64,000 nucleotides of DNA from Bacteroidales bacterium (GTDB lineage Bacteria; Bacteroidota; Bacteroidia; Bacteroidales; UBA1715), in NCBI GenBank assembly GCA_016714605.1, contig JADKDL010000011.1, positions 62,001 through 126,000 on the forward strand, written 5' to 3'. The notes below the pieces were generated by a model. It was not told the origin of the DNA, did not search any database, and saw nothing but the letters and a program-made list of their open reading frames with translations. Of this stretch, positions 9,665-17,429 are shown in pieces. Numbering within the stretch: the first letter of the stretch is position 1; every line of letters starts with the position of its first letter. Position numbers and translations under genes: made by a program.

Positions 9665-10012
9665 GTGAGATATTTTGAAACAAGATTTTTAAAGGAAGCC
9701 GACGAATTTGTTGCTAAACTTGACAAAAAATCTGCTAAAAAAGTGTTTTACAATATCGATTTAGCGGAGCAAACGAATGACCCAAAACTTTTTAAAAAAC
9801 TTAATAAGGAAATTTGGGAATTTAGGAGTTTGTATTTGGGAAATCAAAATAGACTACTTGCTTTTTGGGACAAAACAGAAACAACTGCAACTTTAGTCTT
9901 AGCTACACATGGATTTATTAAGAAAGGGGATAAAGTTCCAATCAGTGAAATTGAAAAAGCTGAACGAATAAGAAAAGAATATTTTTTAATCAAGAAAAAT
10001 TCTAAAAAATAG
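9665..10012 (+). CDS. HigB/Gp49-like toxin, copy 1
   Basis: A 115-residue basic protein of the RelE superfamily, Gp49-like HigB branch: VFYNIDLAEQ helix, KEIWEFRSLY core strand, LLAFWDK strand and the LVLATHGFIKKGDKVPISEIEKAERI C-terminal signature. These toxins cleave mRNA, usually on the ribosome. GTG at 9665 is the first possible start after an in-frame stop at 9653. The toxin precedes the antitoxin with a 3-base gap, the HigBA order. The protein is identical to copy 2 at 10575. Confidence 0.85.
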   Translation: MRYFETRFLKEADEFVAKLDKKSAKKVFYNIDLAEQTNDPKLFKKLNKEIWEFRSLYLGNQNRLLAFWDKTETTATLVLATHGFIKKGDKVPISEIEKAERIRKEYFLIKKNSKK

Positions 10013-10015
10013 ACA

Positions 10016-10342
10016 ATGGCACAGAAAGAGATCAAATCATTTTCACTTGCCGAAATGAAGGATAAATATATCGGAAAAGTTGGTTCTGTTGAAAGAGACG
10101 AATACGAGTATGAACTACGTATGGATATTTTAGGACGTATGATTAAGACTGCTCGACAACAAAGAAACTTAACTCAAGAAGAATTAGGTAAACTTGTTGG
10201 AGTCCAGAAATCCCAAATTTCCAAATTAGAAAGTAGTACAAATAGCGCAACAATCGATACTATTTTAAAGGTTTTCAGAGCTTTAAAAGCTGATATACAT
10301 TTTAACGTTAAACTTGAAAAACAATTTATTGAATTAGCTTAA
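10016..10342 (+). CDS. HigA-like XRE-family antitoxin, copy 1
   Basis: A 108-residue protein with a helix-turn-helix at about residues 37-90 (ARQQRNLTQEELGKLVGVQKSQISKLE), the standard XRE/Cro fold. The N-terminal 30 residues are likely the toxin-binding part, an inference from the family. It probably represses its own promoter at 9621. Identical to the antitoxins at 10926 and, apart from residue 2, at 11839. Confidence 0.85.
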   Translation: MAQKEIKSFSLAEMKDKYIGKVGSVERDEYEYELRMDILGRMIKTARQQRNLTQEELGKLVGVQKSQISKLESSTNSATIDTILKVFRALKADIHFNVKLEKQFIELA

Positions 10343-10351
10343 AAAAATTGG

Positions 10352-10488
10352 TTCGCACAACATTGGTTTGCCAAAAGTGGGACTGATTTGATAATTTTAG
10401 TCTTTCAGATATTATTCAGATTCTTAATTTTTTTTTGACAGAGGGATTCTCCTCTCCCACTTTCGGCAAGCCTGATTCGTTGTGCGAA
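10352..10488 (+). repeat. attC-like palindrome 10
   Basis: Boxes TTCGCACAAC (10352) and GTTGTGCGAA (10479). Separates two nearly identical toxin-antitoxin cassettes. Confidence 0.8.
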
Positions 10489-10530
10489 ATCAGTTAGGAG
10501 GGCTTAACAAATTCAATAAATAAAAAATTG

Positions 10531-10561
10531 TTGCTATATTTGGAAACTTTGATTATCTTTG
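10531..10561 (+). promoter_or_regulatory. Promoter of toxin-antitoxin cassette 2
   Basis: TTG (10531-10533), 20-base spacer, TATCTTTG (10554-10561), the same as in cassette 1. Confidence 0.6.
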
Positions 10562-10574
10562 CTGAAAAGAATCA

Positions 10575-10922
10575 GTGAGATATTTTGAAACAAGATTTTT
10601 AAAGGAAGCCGACGAATTTGTTGCTAAACTTGACAAAAAATCTGCTAAAAAAGTGTTTTACAATATCGATTTAGCGGAGCAAACGAATGACCCAAAACTT
10701 TTTAAAAAACTTAATAAGGAAATTTGGGAATTTAGGAGTTTGTATTTGGGAAATCAAAATAGACTACTTGCTTTTTGGGACAAAACAGAAACAACTGCAA
10801 CTTTAGTCTTAGCTACACATGGATTTATTAAGAAAGGGGATAAAGTTCCAATCAGTGAAATTGAAAAAGCTGAACGAATAAGAAAAGAATATTTTTTAAT
10901 CAAGAAAAATTCTAAAAAATAG
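10575..10922 (+). CDS. HigB/Gp49-like toxin, copy 2
   Basis: Same 115-residue toxin as copy 1 with no amino-acid change (IWEFR core, HGFIKK signature, GTG start). The whole cassette is a 911-base tandem duplicate bounded by the same GTTGTGCGAA/TTCGCACAAC ends. Both copies look functional. Confidence 0.85.
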   Translation: MRYFETRFLKEADEFVAKLDKKSAKKVFYNIDLAEQTNDPKLFKKLNKEIWEFRSLYLGNQNRLLAFWDKTETTATLVLATHGFIKKGDKVPISEIEKAERIRKEYFLIKKNSKK

Positions 10923-10925
10923 ACA

Positions 10926-11252
10926 ATGGCACAGAAAGAGATCAAATCATTTTCACTTGCCGAAATGAAGGATAAATATATCGGAAAAGTTGGTTCTGTT
11001 GAAAGAGACGAATACGAGTATGAACTACGTATGGATATTTTAGGACGTATGATTAAGACTGCTCGACAACAAAGAAACTTAACTCAAGAAGAATTAGGTA
11101 AACTTGTTGGAGTCCAGAAATCCCAAATTTCCAAATTAGAAAGTAGTACAAATAGCGCAACAATCGATACTATTTTAAAGGTTTTCAGAGCTTTAAAAGC
11201 TGATATACATTTTAACGTTAAACTTGAAAAACAATTTATTGAATTAGCTTAA
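10926..11252 (+). CDS. HigA-like antitoxin, copy 2
   Basis: Identical to the antitoxin at 10016, with the XRE helix-turn-helix intact. It begins 3 bases after its toxin and should neutralise toxins from all copies. Confidence 0.85.
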   Translation: MAQKEIKSFSLAEMKDKYIGKVGSVERDEYEYELRMDILGRMIKTARQQRNLTQEELGKLVGVQKSQISKLESSTNSATIDTILKVFRALKADIHFNVKLEKQFIELA

Positions 11253-11261
11253 AAAAACTGG

Positions 11262-11401
11262 TTCGCACAACATGGGTTTGCCAAATGTGGGACTGATTTG
11301 ATAATTTTAGTCTTTCAGATATTCTTCAGATTCTTAATTTTTTTTTTTTGACAGAGGGATTCTCCTCTCCCACTTTCGGCAAGCCTGATTCGTTGTGCGA
11401 A
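11262..11401 (+). repeat. attC-like palindrome 11
   Basis: Boxes TTCGCACAAC (11262) and GTTGTGCGAA (11392). The loop poly-T is longer than in palindromes 10 and 12. Confidence 0.8.
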
Positions 11402-11444
11402 ATCAGTTAGGAGGGCTTAACAAATTCAATAAATAAAAAAATTG

Positions 11445-11475
11445 TTGCTATATTTGGAAACTTTGATTATCTTTG
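11445..11475 (+). promoter_or_regulatory. Promoter of toxin-antitoxin cassette 3
   Basis: TTG (11445-11447), 20-base spacer, TATCTTTG (11468-11475). Retained although the toxin behind it is broken. Confidence 0.55.
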
Positions 11476-11488
11476 CTGAAAAGAATCA

Positions 11489-11835
11489 GTGAGATATTTT
11501 GAAACAAGATTTTAAAGGAAGCCGACGAATTTGTTGCTAAACTTGACAAAAATCTGCTAAAAAAGTGTTTTACAATATCGACTTAGCGGAGCAAACGAAT
11601 GACCCAAAACTTTTTAAAAAAACTTAATAAGGAAATTTGGGAATTTAGGAGTCTGTATTTGGGTAATCAAAATAGACTACTTGCTTTTGGGACAAAACAG
11701 AACCAACTGCAACTTTAGTCTTAGCTACGCATGGATTTATTAAGAAAGGGGATAAAGTTCCAAACAATGAAATTGAAAAAGCTGAACGAATAAGAGAAGA
11801 ATATTTTTTAATCAAGAAAAATTCAAAAAAAATAG
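11489..11835 (+). pseudogene. HigB-like toxin, copy 3, broken by several indels
   Basis: Aligned by eye with copies 1 and 2, this copy has lost single bases near 11512, 11550 and 11690, gained one in an A run near 11620, and carries a few substitutions (for example in the segment before the stop). No intact toxin can be made. The antitoxin downstream is unchanged. Loss of the toxin with retention of the antitoxin is a common decay path; alternatively some indels are homopolymer sequencing errors. Confidence 0.75.
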
Positions 11836-11838
11836 ACA

Positions 11839-12165
11839 ATGCCACAGAAAGAGATTAAATCATTTTCACTTGCCGAAATGAAGGATAAATATATCGGAAA
11901 AGTTGGTTCTGTTGAAAGAGACGAATACGAGTATGAACTGCGTATGGATATTTTAGGACGTATGATTAAGACTGCTCGACAACAAAGAAACTTAACTCAA
12001 GAAGAATTAGGTAAACTTGTTGGAGTCCAGAAATCCCAAATTTCCAAATTAGAAAGTAGTACAAATAGCGCAACAATCGATACTATTTTAAAGGTTTTCA
12101 GAGCTTTAAAAGCTGATATACATTTTAACGTTAAACTTGAAAAACAATTTATTGAATTAGCTTAA
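11839..12165 (+). CDS. HigA-like antitoxin, copy 3 (orphan)
   Basis: A 108-residue XRE antitoxin differing from copies 1 and 2 only at residue 2 (Pro for Ala). Its own toxin is broken, so it would act as a spare antitoxin for the other two copies. Confidence 0.85.
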   Translation: MPQKEIKSFSLAEMKDKYIGKVGSVERDEYEYELRMDILGRMIKTARQQRNLTQEELGKLVGVQKSQISKLESSTNSATIDTILKVFRALKADIHFNVKLEKQFIELA

Positions 12166-12174
12166 AAAAATTGG

Positions 12175-12310
12175 TTCGCACAACATTGGTTTGCCAAAAG
12201 TGGGACTGATTTGATAATTTTAGTCTTTCAGATATTATTCAGATTCTTAATTTTTTTTTGACAGAGGGATTCTCCTCTCCCACTTTCGGCAAGCCTGATT
12301 CGTTATGCGT
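12175..12310 (+). repeat. attC-like palindrome 12
   Basis: Left box TTCGCACAAC (12175) belongs to toxin-antitoxin cassette 3. Right box GTTATGCGT (12302) pairs with ACGCATAAC at 13397. Confidence 0.8.
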
Positions 12311-12352
12311 CACCCTATGAGTGACACTACAAACATTCAACATTCAGACAAA

Positions 12353-12676
12353 ATGCAATACGAAATTGACTTACAATCCGAACACAAAAACCTCTTTCTT
12401 GAAGCGAGAGAATTTTTACTTTCGTTTGACGGAATTGAAGAAACCAAAAAGGAAAGAATTACAACTTATTCCGACAAAAATGGTGGAATTTGCCATATGA
12501 GAACAATGCCATATGGAATTGATTTTGGTTTTCTGAAAGGTGCAAAAATGCAAGACAAACTTGGACTTTTGACAGGTGATGGAAAAGCAATTAGAGTTTT
12601 ACCATTAAAAGAAATGAACAAGGAAGCTGTTAAATATTACATTGACCAAGCGATAGAAATTAACGCAAAGAAATAG
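12353..12676 (+). CDS. DUF1801-like small protein
   Basis: I chose the ATG at 12353; in-frame ATGs at 12305 and 12317 lie in or next to the recombination site. The 107-residue product has the DUF1801 layout: an N-terminal helix (FLEAREFLLSFDGIEETKKE), a central strand pair around CHMRTMPYGIDFGFLKG, and RVLPLKEMNKEAVKYYIDQAI near the end. The family is a small alpha/beta fold of unknown function, often beside stress or repair genes. The AlkD-like gene starts 2 bases after its stop, so they are translationally coupled. Confidence 0.65.
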   Translation: MQYEIDLQSEHKNLFLEAREFLLSFDGIEETKKERITTYSDKNGGICHMRTMPYGIDFGFLKGAKMQDKLGLLTGDGKAIRVLPLKEMNKEAVKYYIDQAIEINAKK

Positions 12677-12678
12677 AA

Positions 12679-13404
12679 ATGACTTTTAAGCAAATTATTT
12701 CGGAACTTCAAAGGTTAGGCGACAAAGACAAAATAGTTCTAAAAGAAAAAAAGTTTGGAATTGTAGCAAACAATTCATTAGGAATTTACCATAACGACTT
12801 AAAAGAACTTGCAAAACTAATAGACAAAGACAATCAATTAGCAATTCAACTCTTTGACAGTGGGATTTACGAAGCAAGAATTTTATGTAGCAAACTTTAC
12901 AACATAAACGACTTGACAGAAAACCTAATGGAAAAATGGGTTACGACTTTTGAAAATTGGGAAATTTGCGACACCTTTTGTATGGGACTTTTTGCCAAAA
13001 GTAAATTTGCCATTTCAAAAGCAATTGAATGGACAGACAGAGAAAATGAATTTGAAAAAAGAGCAGGTTTTACAATTATTGCAGCTTATTGTATGGCAGA
13101 CAAAAATACGAACAATGAAATATTTGAACAATTTTTGCCAATCATATATAGACATTCAACAGACGACAGAATTTATGTAAAGAAAGCTGTTAATTGGGCA
13201 TTGAGAAACATTGGAAAAAGAAACAAAGATTTGAACAGAAAAGCAATTAAAATAGCAAATGACTTAATCAAACTTGACAACAAAACAGCAACTTGGATAG
13301 CAAAAGACGCATTGAAAGAATTACAAGGTGAAACAGTGAACATACTTGACTACCCAAGAGAAATTTATAGAATCGAACAAAAGCAAAAAAGGGCGAACGC
13401 ATAA
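12679..13404 (+). CDS. AlkD-like DNA alkylation repair protein
   Basis: A 241-residue all-helical protein of HEAT-like repeats, typical of the AlkC/AlkD DNA glycosylase family that removes bulky or cationic alkylated bases without flipping them out. Matching segments are the LAKLIDKDNQLAIQLFDSGIYEARIL pair, WVTTFENWEICDTFC, and KKAVNWALRNIGKRNKDLNRKAI near the C-terminus. The NWALRNIGKRN segment is the most conserved part of the family. The substrate is inferred from the family. It is the second gene of the DUF1801 cassette. Confidence 0.8.
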   Translation: MTFKQIISELQRLGDKDKIVLKEKKFGIVANNSLGIYHNDLKELAKLIDKDNQLAIQLFDSGIYEARILCSKLYNINDLTENLMEKWVTTFENWEICDTFCMGLFAKSKFAISKAIEWTDRENEFEKRAGFTIIAAYCMADKNTNNEIFEQFLPIIYRHSTDDRIYVKKAVNWALRNIGKRNKDLNRKAIKIANDLIKLDNKTATWIAKDALKELQGETVNILDYPREIYRIEQKQKRANA

Positions 13405-13533
13405 CATGGGTTTGGCAAAAGTGGGGCTTTAGTACTAGGCTGAACATTTGTACTTTCTATTAGCTTTTGTACTAAATTTGAACTTTAGTACTTTCTAAAC
13501 CCCACCTTCGCCAAGCCCAAAAACGTTACCAAC
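13397..13533 (+). repeat. attC-like palindrome 13 (start of 9-kb cassette)
   Basis: Left box ACGCATAAC (13397). Right box GTTACCAAC (13525), extended AAGCCT, pairs 14 of 15 with AGGCCTGTTGGTAAC ending at 22497. Arms GGGTTTGGC/GCCAAGCCC. Confidence 0.8.
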
Positions 13534-13789
13534 AAGCCTAAGAAAAAAGACAGCGACATGAAAATTGAAAAGATGACATACAAAGACAGACCAATCGGAA
13601 TGACTGCCGACCACACCAGCCGACCCGATAAAGTTTTTTTATTTGCCGACACACATTTTTTGTTTAAGAGCCGACCCACAATTGGCACATTGCCTTTTGC
13701 CCGACACACAAGCCCACGCTTCGCAAAAGTCAAAGAGCCAATTCTTGCCGACACACAGACTGAAAGTAAATATCATTTAATTTAAAAAT
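13534..13789 (+). other. Leader of the 9-kb cassette with a nested hairpin
   Basis: No convincing gene: a 75-codon frame here has unusual composition and ends just before the next gene. It contains a two-step hairpin, AATTGGC (13680) with GCCAATT (13737) and inside it CTTTTGC (13694) with GCAAAAG (13723), whose loop holds GACACACAAGCCC. Similar loops recur at 22280 and 32318. Confidence 0.5.
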
Positions 13790-14002
13790 ATGTTTACAAT
13801 ACAAGTATTTGAAAAAAGCACGGGTAGACCAGTTTACTCAAAAAAAGTCGGAGTAATTTTTAACGGTTGGACACGTGGTTGTGCAACAGACCAATATACT
13901 GACAAAGATGGCGAAGCACATTTTTCTGAAGACAATGGAGAGGGAACTATTTATATACAAGGAAGTAAAGTTTTGAAGGAAGGATTGAAGGAAGAAAAAT
14001 AA
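13790..14002 (+). CDS. Small beta-sandwich-like protein, left bookend of the operon
   Basis: A 70-residue protein with alternating strands and a GRPVYSKKVGVIFNGW...TDKDGEAHF...GTIYIQGSKV pattern, as in small transthyretin/carboxypeptidase-regulatory-like folds. It resembles the 76-residue protein at 22012 (GKPASDVGVMIDYG, SDGWVEF, SGYIWVHGHK). The two lie at opposite ends of the same operon and are probably distant paralogues. Function unknown; a binding role in a complex with the neighbouring signalling proteins is an inference. Confidence 0.6.
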   Translation: MFTIQVFEKSTGRPVYSKKVGVIFNGWTRGCATDQYTDKDGEAHFSEDNGEGTIYIQGSKVLKEGLKEEK

Positions 14003-14004
14003 TT

Positions 14005-14012
14005 TATATTTG
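14005..14012 (+). promoter_or_regulatory. Possible -7 box TATATTTG inside the operon
   Basis: TATATTTG fits TAnnTTTG, 17 bases before the ATG at 14030. The nearest TTG (13985) is only 17 bases upstream of it, slightly short, so an internal promoter is possible but unproven. Confidence 0.3.
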
Positions 14013-14029
14013 ATACAAAATCAATCATT

Positions 14030-14398
14030 ATGAAAAAGCCAAGTATTATTACGCAAATAATCTTTTCCCCATTAACTATTTGGTTATCAATTGGCACAAT
14101 TTTCCTTTTGCTGCTTTATAAGTTTGAAATAAACATAAAAAATATTGGAAATGAAACAAAATCACACTTTTACAAATATGATTTTAAACCAATTGAATAT
14201 CATAAACTAAGTTTTTGGGCAACGTTCTTTTTTTTTGTAATCTTTCCCTTTCTTCTATTGAAAGATATTGCATTATTCATTGGTGTAATGTTTATCTACA
14301 TATATGAGTATGTGGTTAATACTGTTGAAGAACTTTACCGTAAAGTTGTAAGTGAAGTACAATCATTATGGGAGAGAATAGTAAAGTCAATAAAATAA
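14030..14398 (+). CDS. Two-helix membrane protein
   Basis: A 122-residue protein with hydrophobic spans at about residues 13-29 (IWLSIGTIFLLLLY) and 60-92 (long, possibly two re-entrant helices), then a charged, amphipathic C-terminal helix (VEELYRKVVSEVQSLWERIVKSIK) that may form a coiled coil. No family recognised. It sits first among the signalling genes of the 9-kb cassette and could anchor them to the membrane together with the DUF4407 protein; that is an inference from position. Confidence 0.6.
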   Translation: MKKPSIITQIIFSPLTIWLSIGTIFLLLLYKFEINIKNIGNETKSHFYKYDFKPIEYHKLSFWATFFFFVIFPFLLLKDIALFIGVMFIYIYEYVVNTVEELYRKVVSEVQSLWERIVKSIK

Positions 14399-14464
14399 TC
14401 CAAAATATGAAAAATCCCTATGTTTTGGATAAAATTAAATTAATAAACGCTCTGTTTAGGGATT
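14398..14464 (+). promoter_or_regulatory. Potential RNA pseudoknot upstream of the vWA gene
   Basis: ATCCAAAA (14398-14405) can pair with TTTTGGAT (14423-14430), and AATCCCTA (14413-14420), inside the loop of the first stem, with TAGGGATT (14457-14464). The two 8-bp stems interleave as in an H-type pseudoknot in the 91-base gap before the vWA start. Confidence 0.4.
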
Positions 14465-14489
14465 GGGAGCAAAACTAAAACTGAAAAAT

Positions 14490-15314
14490 ATGGCAAGTAA
14501 TTCTAAACAATGGAGTTCCGCAACTCCCGGTTACATTATCTTTTTGGTTGACCAATCAGGGTCAATGAATGAACCTTACCCCGAGAAGGGAAATAAGGCA
14601 AACTTTACTTCAATGGTTATTAATAGAACTATCAATGAACTGATTAATGTCAACATGGCTGGCGATAAAGTAAAAGACCGTGTTTTCATTTCTATTATCG
14701 GCTATGGTAATCCATCAATTAATGAGATTAGGTCGGATTATATTAGTAAGTATGCAGAAAGCCCAATTAGAATAGAAACTGGTAAGCAAAAAGTTTCAGA
14801 TGGTAATGGTGGATTAATTGAAATGGATGTTCAAAACCCAATTTGGTTGGAACCAACGGCAAGTCAGTTAACTCCGATGGGTAGCGCATTGGAATTTGCT
14901 AAAAAACTTGTTGAAGGCTGGATGTCTAAAAAGCCTGATAATCCTGCACCAGTTATTATTAATATTTCTGATGGTTTACCTTATCCTGATGACGAGGAAC
15001 AAAAATCTCTAAAAGTATCAAAAGAGATTATGGCTCTATCGTGCAGTGATGGCACCCCAATTATTTTCAATGCACACTTAGGAGACAGCAATTCAAAATG
15101 TATTTGCCCTGAATCCATAGGAGAACTACCAGATGACCAAGCAAAATTTTTATTTGAAATCTCAAGTAAAGTTCCAGATACTTACATTGATGCGGCTCAA
15201 AAGCAGGCTTTGGCAGTTAAGGCGAATTCCAAAGGCTTTGTTTCGAATGCCGACCCTGAAACATTTATAAAGTTTATCAATTTTGGCTCGTCAGGTGGTT
15301 CGGATAAAAGATAA
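14490..15314 (+). CDS. vWA-domain protein, TerY-like
   Basis: I start it at the ATG at 14490 (a TTG at 14463 is also in frame). The 274-residue product is almost entirely a von Willebrand factor A domain with a full metal-ion site: LVDQSGS (MIDAS DxSxS), a conserved Thr in LTPMGSAL and Asp in NISDGLPYPDD. A Cys cluster (KCICPES) is an insertion. In the TerY-P triads described for tellurite/stress loci, a TerY-type vWA protein is encoded with a PP2C phosphatase and a kinase, as here: the phosphatase starts 10 bases downstream. It is likely cytosolic, assembling or sensing partners through the metal site. Confidence 0.85.
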   Translation: MASNSKQWSSATPGYIIFLVDQSGSMNEPYPEKGNKANFTSMVINRTINELINVNMAGDKVKDRVFISIIGYGNPSINEIRSDYISKYAESPIRIETGKQKVSDGNGGLIEMDVQNPIWLEPTASQLTPMGSALEFAKKLVEGWMSKKPDNPAPVIINISDGLPYPDDEEQKSLKVSKEIMALSCSDGTPIIFNAHLGDSNSKCICPESIGELPDDQAKFLFEISSKVPDTYIDAAQKQALAVKANSKGFVSNADPETFIKFINFGSSGGSDKR

Positions 15315-15324
15315 TTAGTTTTGT

Positions 15325-16446
15325 ATGAAGATAAACATTAGAGGGTATATAACGCACAAGGAAGCGGAAAAATATTCCGATTGTGCCGACCGTTACGCTG
15401 CAAATACTAGTAATAATCACTTTGCTATAGCTGATGGAGTATCAAAGTCCTTCTTCCCTGATTACTGGGCAGATATTTTGGTGAATGAATTTGTCACACA
15501 CGATTTGGATAAGGAATTATCAATCGAAAATTGTCAAATAGTTTGGCTTAATAAAGTGGCTGATAAAGTAAATGCCCCAGATGTCAAATGGTACACTAAA
15601 AACGCTTTTATCAGGCAAGAACCAGGTCTAGCAACATTTGTAGGTCTTCGTATTGAAGGCGGCAAATGGTTTGCTTCTGCCTTGGGTGATAGTTTCTTGT
15701 TTTTTGTTCCTAATGGGGTTAAAGGTTTTGACGAATGGATAAAACTTTCGTCAAAACCTTTACCTATTGTATTTGATAGCTTCCCAGACTATTATTCCAG
15801 TAGGAATAAACAACATGGTGAAATAAAAAGAATTGAACATTCATTGGTCGAGGGTACATTTTATTTAATGACTGATGCTCTTTCCGAATGGGTATTTGAC
15901 AAACAAAATAAAGCCATTGAGGAAATCAATGAGAAATGGCATAATCAGGAAGAATTTGAACGTAGTATAACGGAATTAAGGTTACTGAATGTATTGAATA
16001 ATGATGATTCTGCAATATTGATTATCTCGGTCGAAAATGATGGTGAAAATAATTTGACTTATGGTGATGTTGAAATACAGAACTTAATGGAACTTGTTGA
16101 AAAAGAAAAAGATTCAGAAGTTGAAACATTGGTTACCCAAAAGGAAACCTTTGTTGAAGAAGTAAAATCTTCAAATTTAAACAAAGTAAGTATAAGCGAT
16201 AATCTGCCTATCAAGAAAGAGAATCAACAAATATTTAGCACTGAAATTAAGGATGAAATTGAACTTTCACAAAACGCACAAGTGATTTTCAATAAATGTT
16301 TAAGTGTTTATGGAAAATCTTTGAAACAAATGGAAAGTATTATCACAAGTATTGGCAAGTTCTCAAAAAGGATGAAAATTTCCGTAGAAGAGCAAAAAAA
16401 AATCAAAGAAAAACTAAAAGAGTATGGCATATCCTTCAAGAACTGA
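15325..16446 (+). CDS. PP2C-like protein phosphatase with C-terminal extension
   Basis: A 373-residue protein. Residues about 8-240 follow the PP2C order: DCADRYAA near the start, FAIADGVSKSF (the DGxx metal motif), SALGDSFLFFV, YLMTDALSEWVF and NNDDSAILIIS. Acidic metal ligands are present in DG, GDS, TDALSE and DD. Residues about 245-373 are a charged linker and a helical tail (KCLSVYGKSLKQMESIITSIGKFSKRMKIS). It probably reverses phosphorylation by the adjacent kinase-like proteins. Its last 23 bases overlap the start of the first kinase, indicating tight coupling. Confidence 0.8.
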   Translation: MKINIRGYITHKEAEKYSDCADRYAANTSNNHFAIADGVSKSFFPDYWADILVNEFVTHDLDKELSIENCQIVWLNKVADKVNAPDVKWYTKNAFIRQEPGLATFVGLRIEGGKWFASALGDSFLFFVPNGVKGFDEWIKLSSKPLPIVFDSFPDYYSSRNKQHGEIKRIEHSLVEGTFYLMTDALSEWVFDKQNKAIEEINEKWHNQEEFERSITELRLLNVLNNDDSAILIISVENDGENNLTYGDVEIQNLMELVEKEKDSEVETLVTQKETFVEEVKSSNLNKVSISDNLPIKKENQQIFSTEIKDEIELSQNAQVIFNKCLSVYGKSLKQMESIITSIGKFSKRMKISVEEQKKIKEKLKEYGISFKN

Positions 16447-17425
16447 AATAGTAACTGCATTTAAGAATCCACAAGTTTGCTATAAAGCAGTGGAGTTGAT
16501 TGGTGGCAATATCTATTACAATAAAATAAATGTAATACAATATGCAGGTGGCTATACGACAGTGTTCCCATTTAAAGACAAGACAGGTAAAAAAGTCGCT
16601 GTTCGTTGTTGGTGTGCTGATATTGGCGATGCCCAAAAACGCAGTTCTGCCATCTCTGATTATTTAAGCAGGGAAATAAATCAATATTTTGTCACTTTCA
16701 AATATGTTGAAAATGCCATACTTATTAAAGGAGAATTGCAGCCTATAATTATTATGGACTGGGTTGAAGGAAAACCATTAAAAGAGTATTTAAGTGACAA
16801 TTGCGATTCTAAGACTTTTTACGCAATAGCCGAAAAATTCAAAATGATGGTTGCTGATTTTCACAAAAGGGAAATTGCACATGGTGATTTACAGCATGGC
16901 AATATATTGGTAAAATCTGATGGTACACTTGTAGTTGTTGATTACGATTCAATGTACATCGACAATCTGAAAGGTATGTATGATGTAATAAAAGGATTAC
17001 CTGGTTATCAGCACCCTGCTCGTGTTCAAAATCAGTATGTTCAACCCAATTTGGATTATTTTTCAGAATTGGTTATTTATTTGTCATTGTTGATTTTTGC
17101 TGAGAATCCCAAACTTTGGTTAAACTATTGTGATGCAGAAGATTTGTTGTTCTCAAAAGACGATTTTTCAAACATCAAGCAATCAACGATTTATAAGCAA
17201 TTTCAGAAGTCATCAAATTCGGCAATAGCCAATTTATTGAAAAAATTAGAGGAGGAATTAGCAAAGTCAGACATTCAGCAGCTTTTACCTTTAGAAGATT
17301 TGCTCATTGATAAATTGCAAAAATCTTTTGATGACATTAACAACAAATGGGGTAATCAACCAAATCCACCTCAACCTAGAGTATTTAAAATACCAGAAGT
17401 AAAATCAATAACAGATAAATTTTGA
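16424..17425 (+). CDS. Protein kinase-like protein 1
   Basis: A 333-residue protein with a kinase fold. The catalytic loop is HGDLQHGNILV (about residues 148-158, HxDxxxxN) and the metal loop VDYDSM replaces DFG. In the N-lobe the usual VAIK lysine position reads VAVRCW, with Arg in place of Lys, also seen in the second kinase here. Residues 185-200 (GLPGYQHPAR) form the activation segment. The C-terminal third is helical and ends PEVKSITDKF. Likely a Ser/Thr kinase of the TerY-P type working against the PP2C protein; if the Arg change is real, activity may be altered. Confidence 0.8.
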   Translation: MAYPSRTEIVTAFKNPQVCYKAVELIGGNIYYNKINVIQYAGGYTTVFPFKDKTGKKVAVRCWCADIGDAQKRSSAISDYLSREINQYFVTFKYVENAILIKGELQPIIIMDWVEGKPLKEYLSDNCDSKTFYAIAEKFKMMVADFHKREIAHGDLQHGNILVKSDGTLVVVDYDSMYIDNLKGMYDVIKGLPGYQHPARVQNQYVQPNLDYFSELVIYLSLLIFAENPKLWLNYCDAEDLLFSKDDFSNIKQSTIYKQFQKSSNSAIANLLKKLEEELAKSDIQQLLPLEDLLIDKLQKSFDDINNKWGNQPNPPQPRVFKIPEVKSITDKF

Positions 17426-17429
17426 GATT

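Noticed and set aside
13558..13785. 75-codon frame at the start of the 9-kb cassette
   Set aside because: Composition is repeat-like and the frame spans the nested hairpin; no protein-like features.
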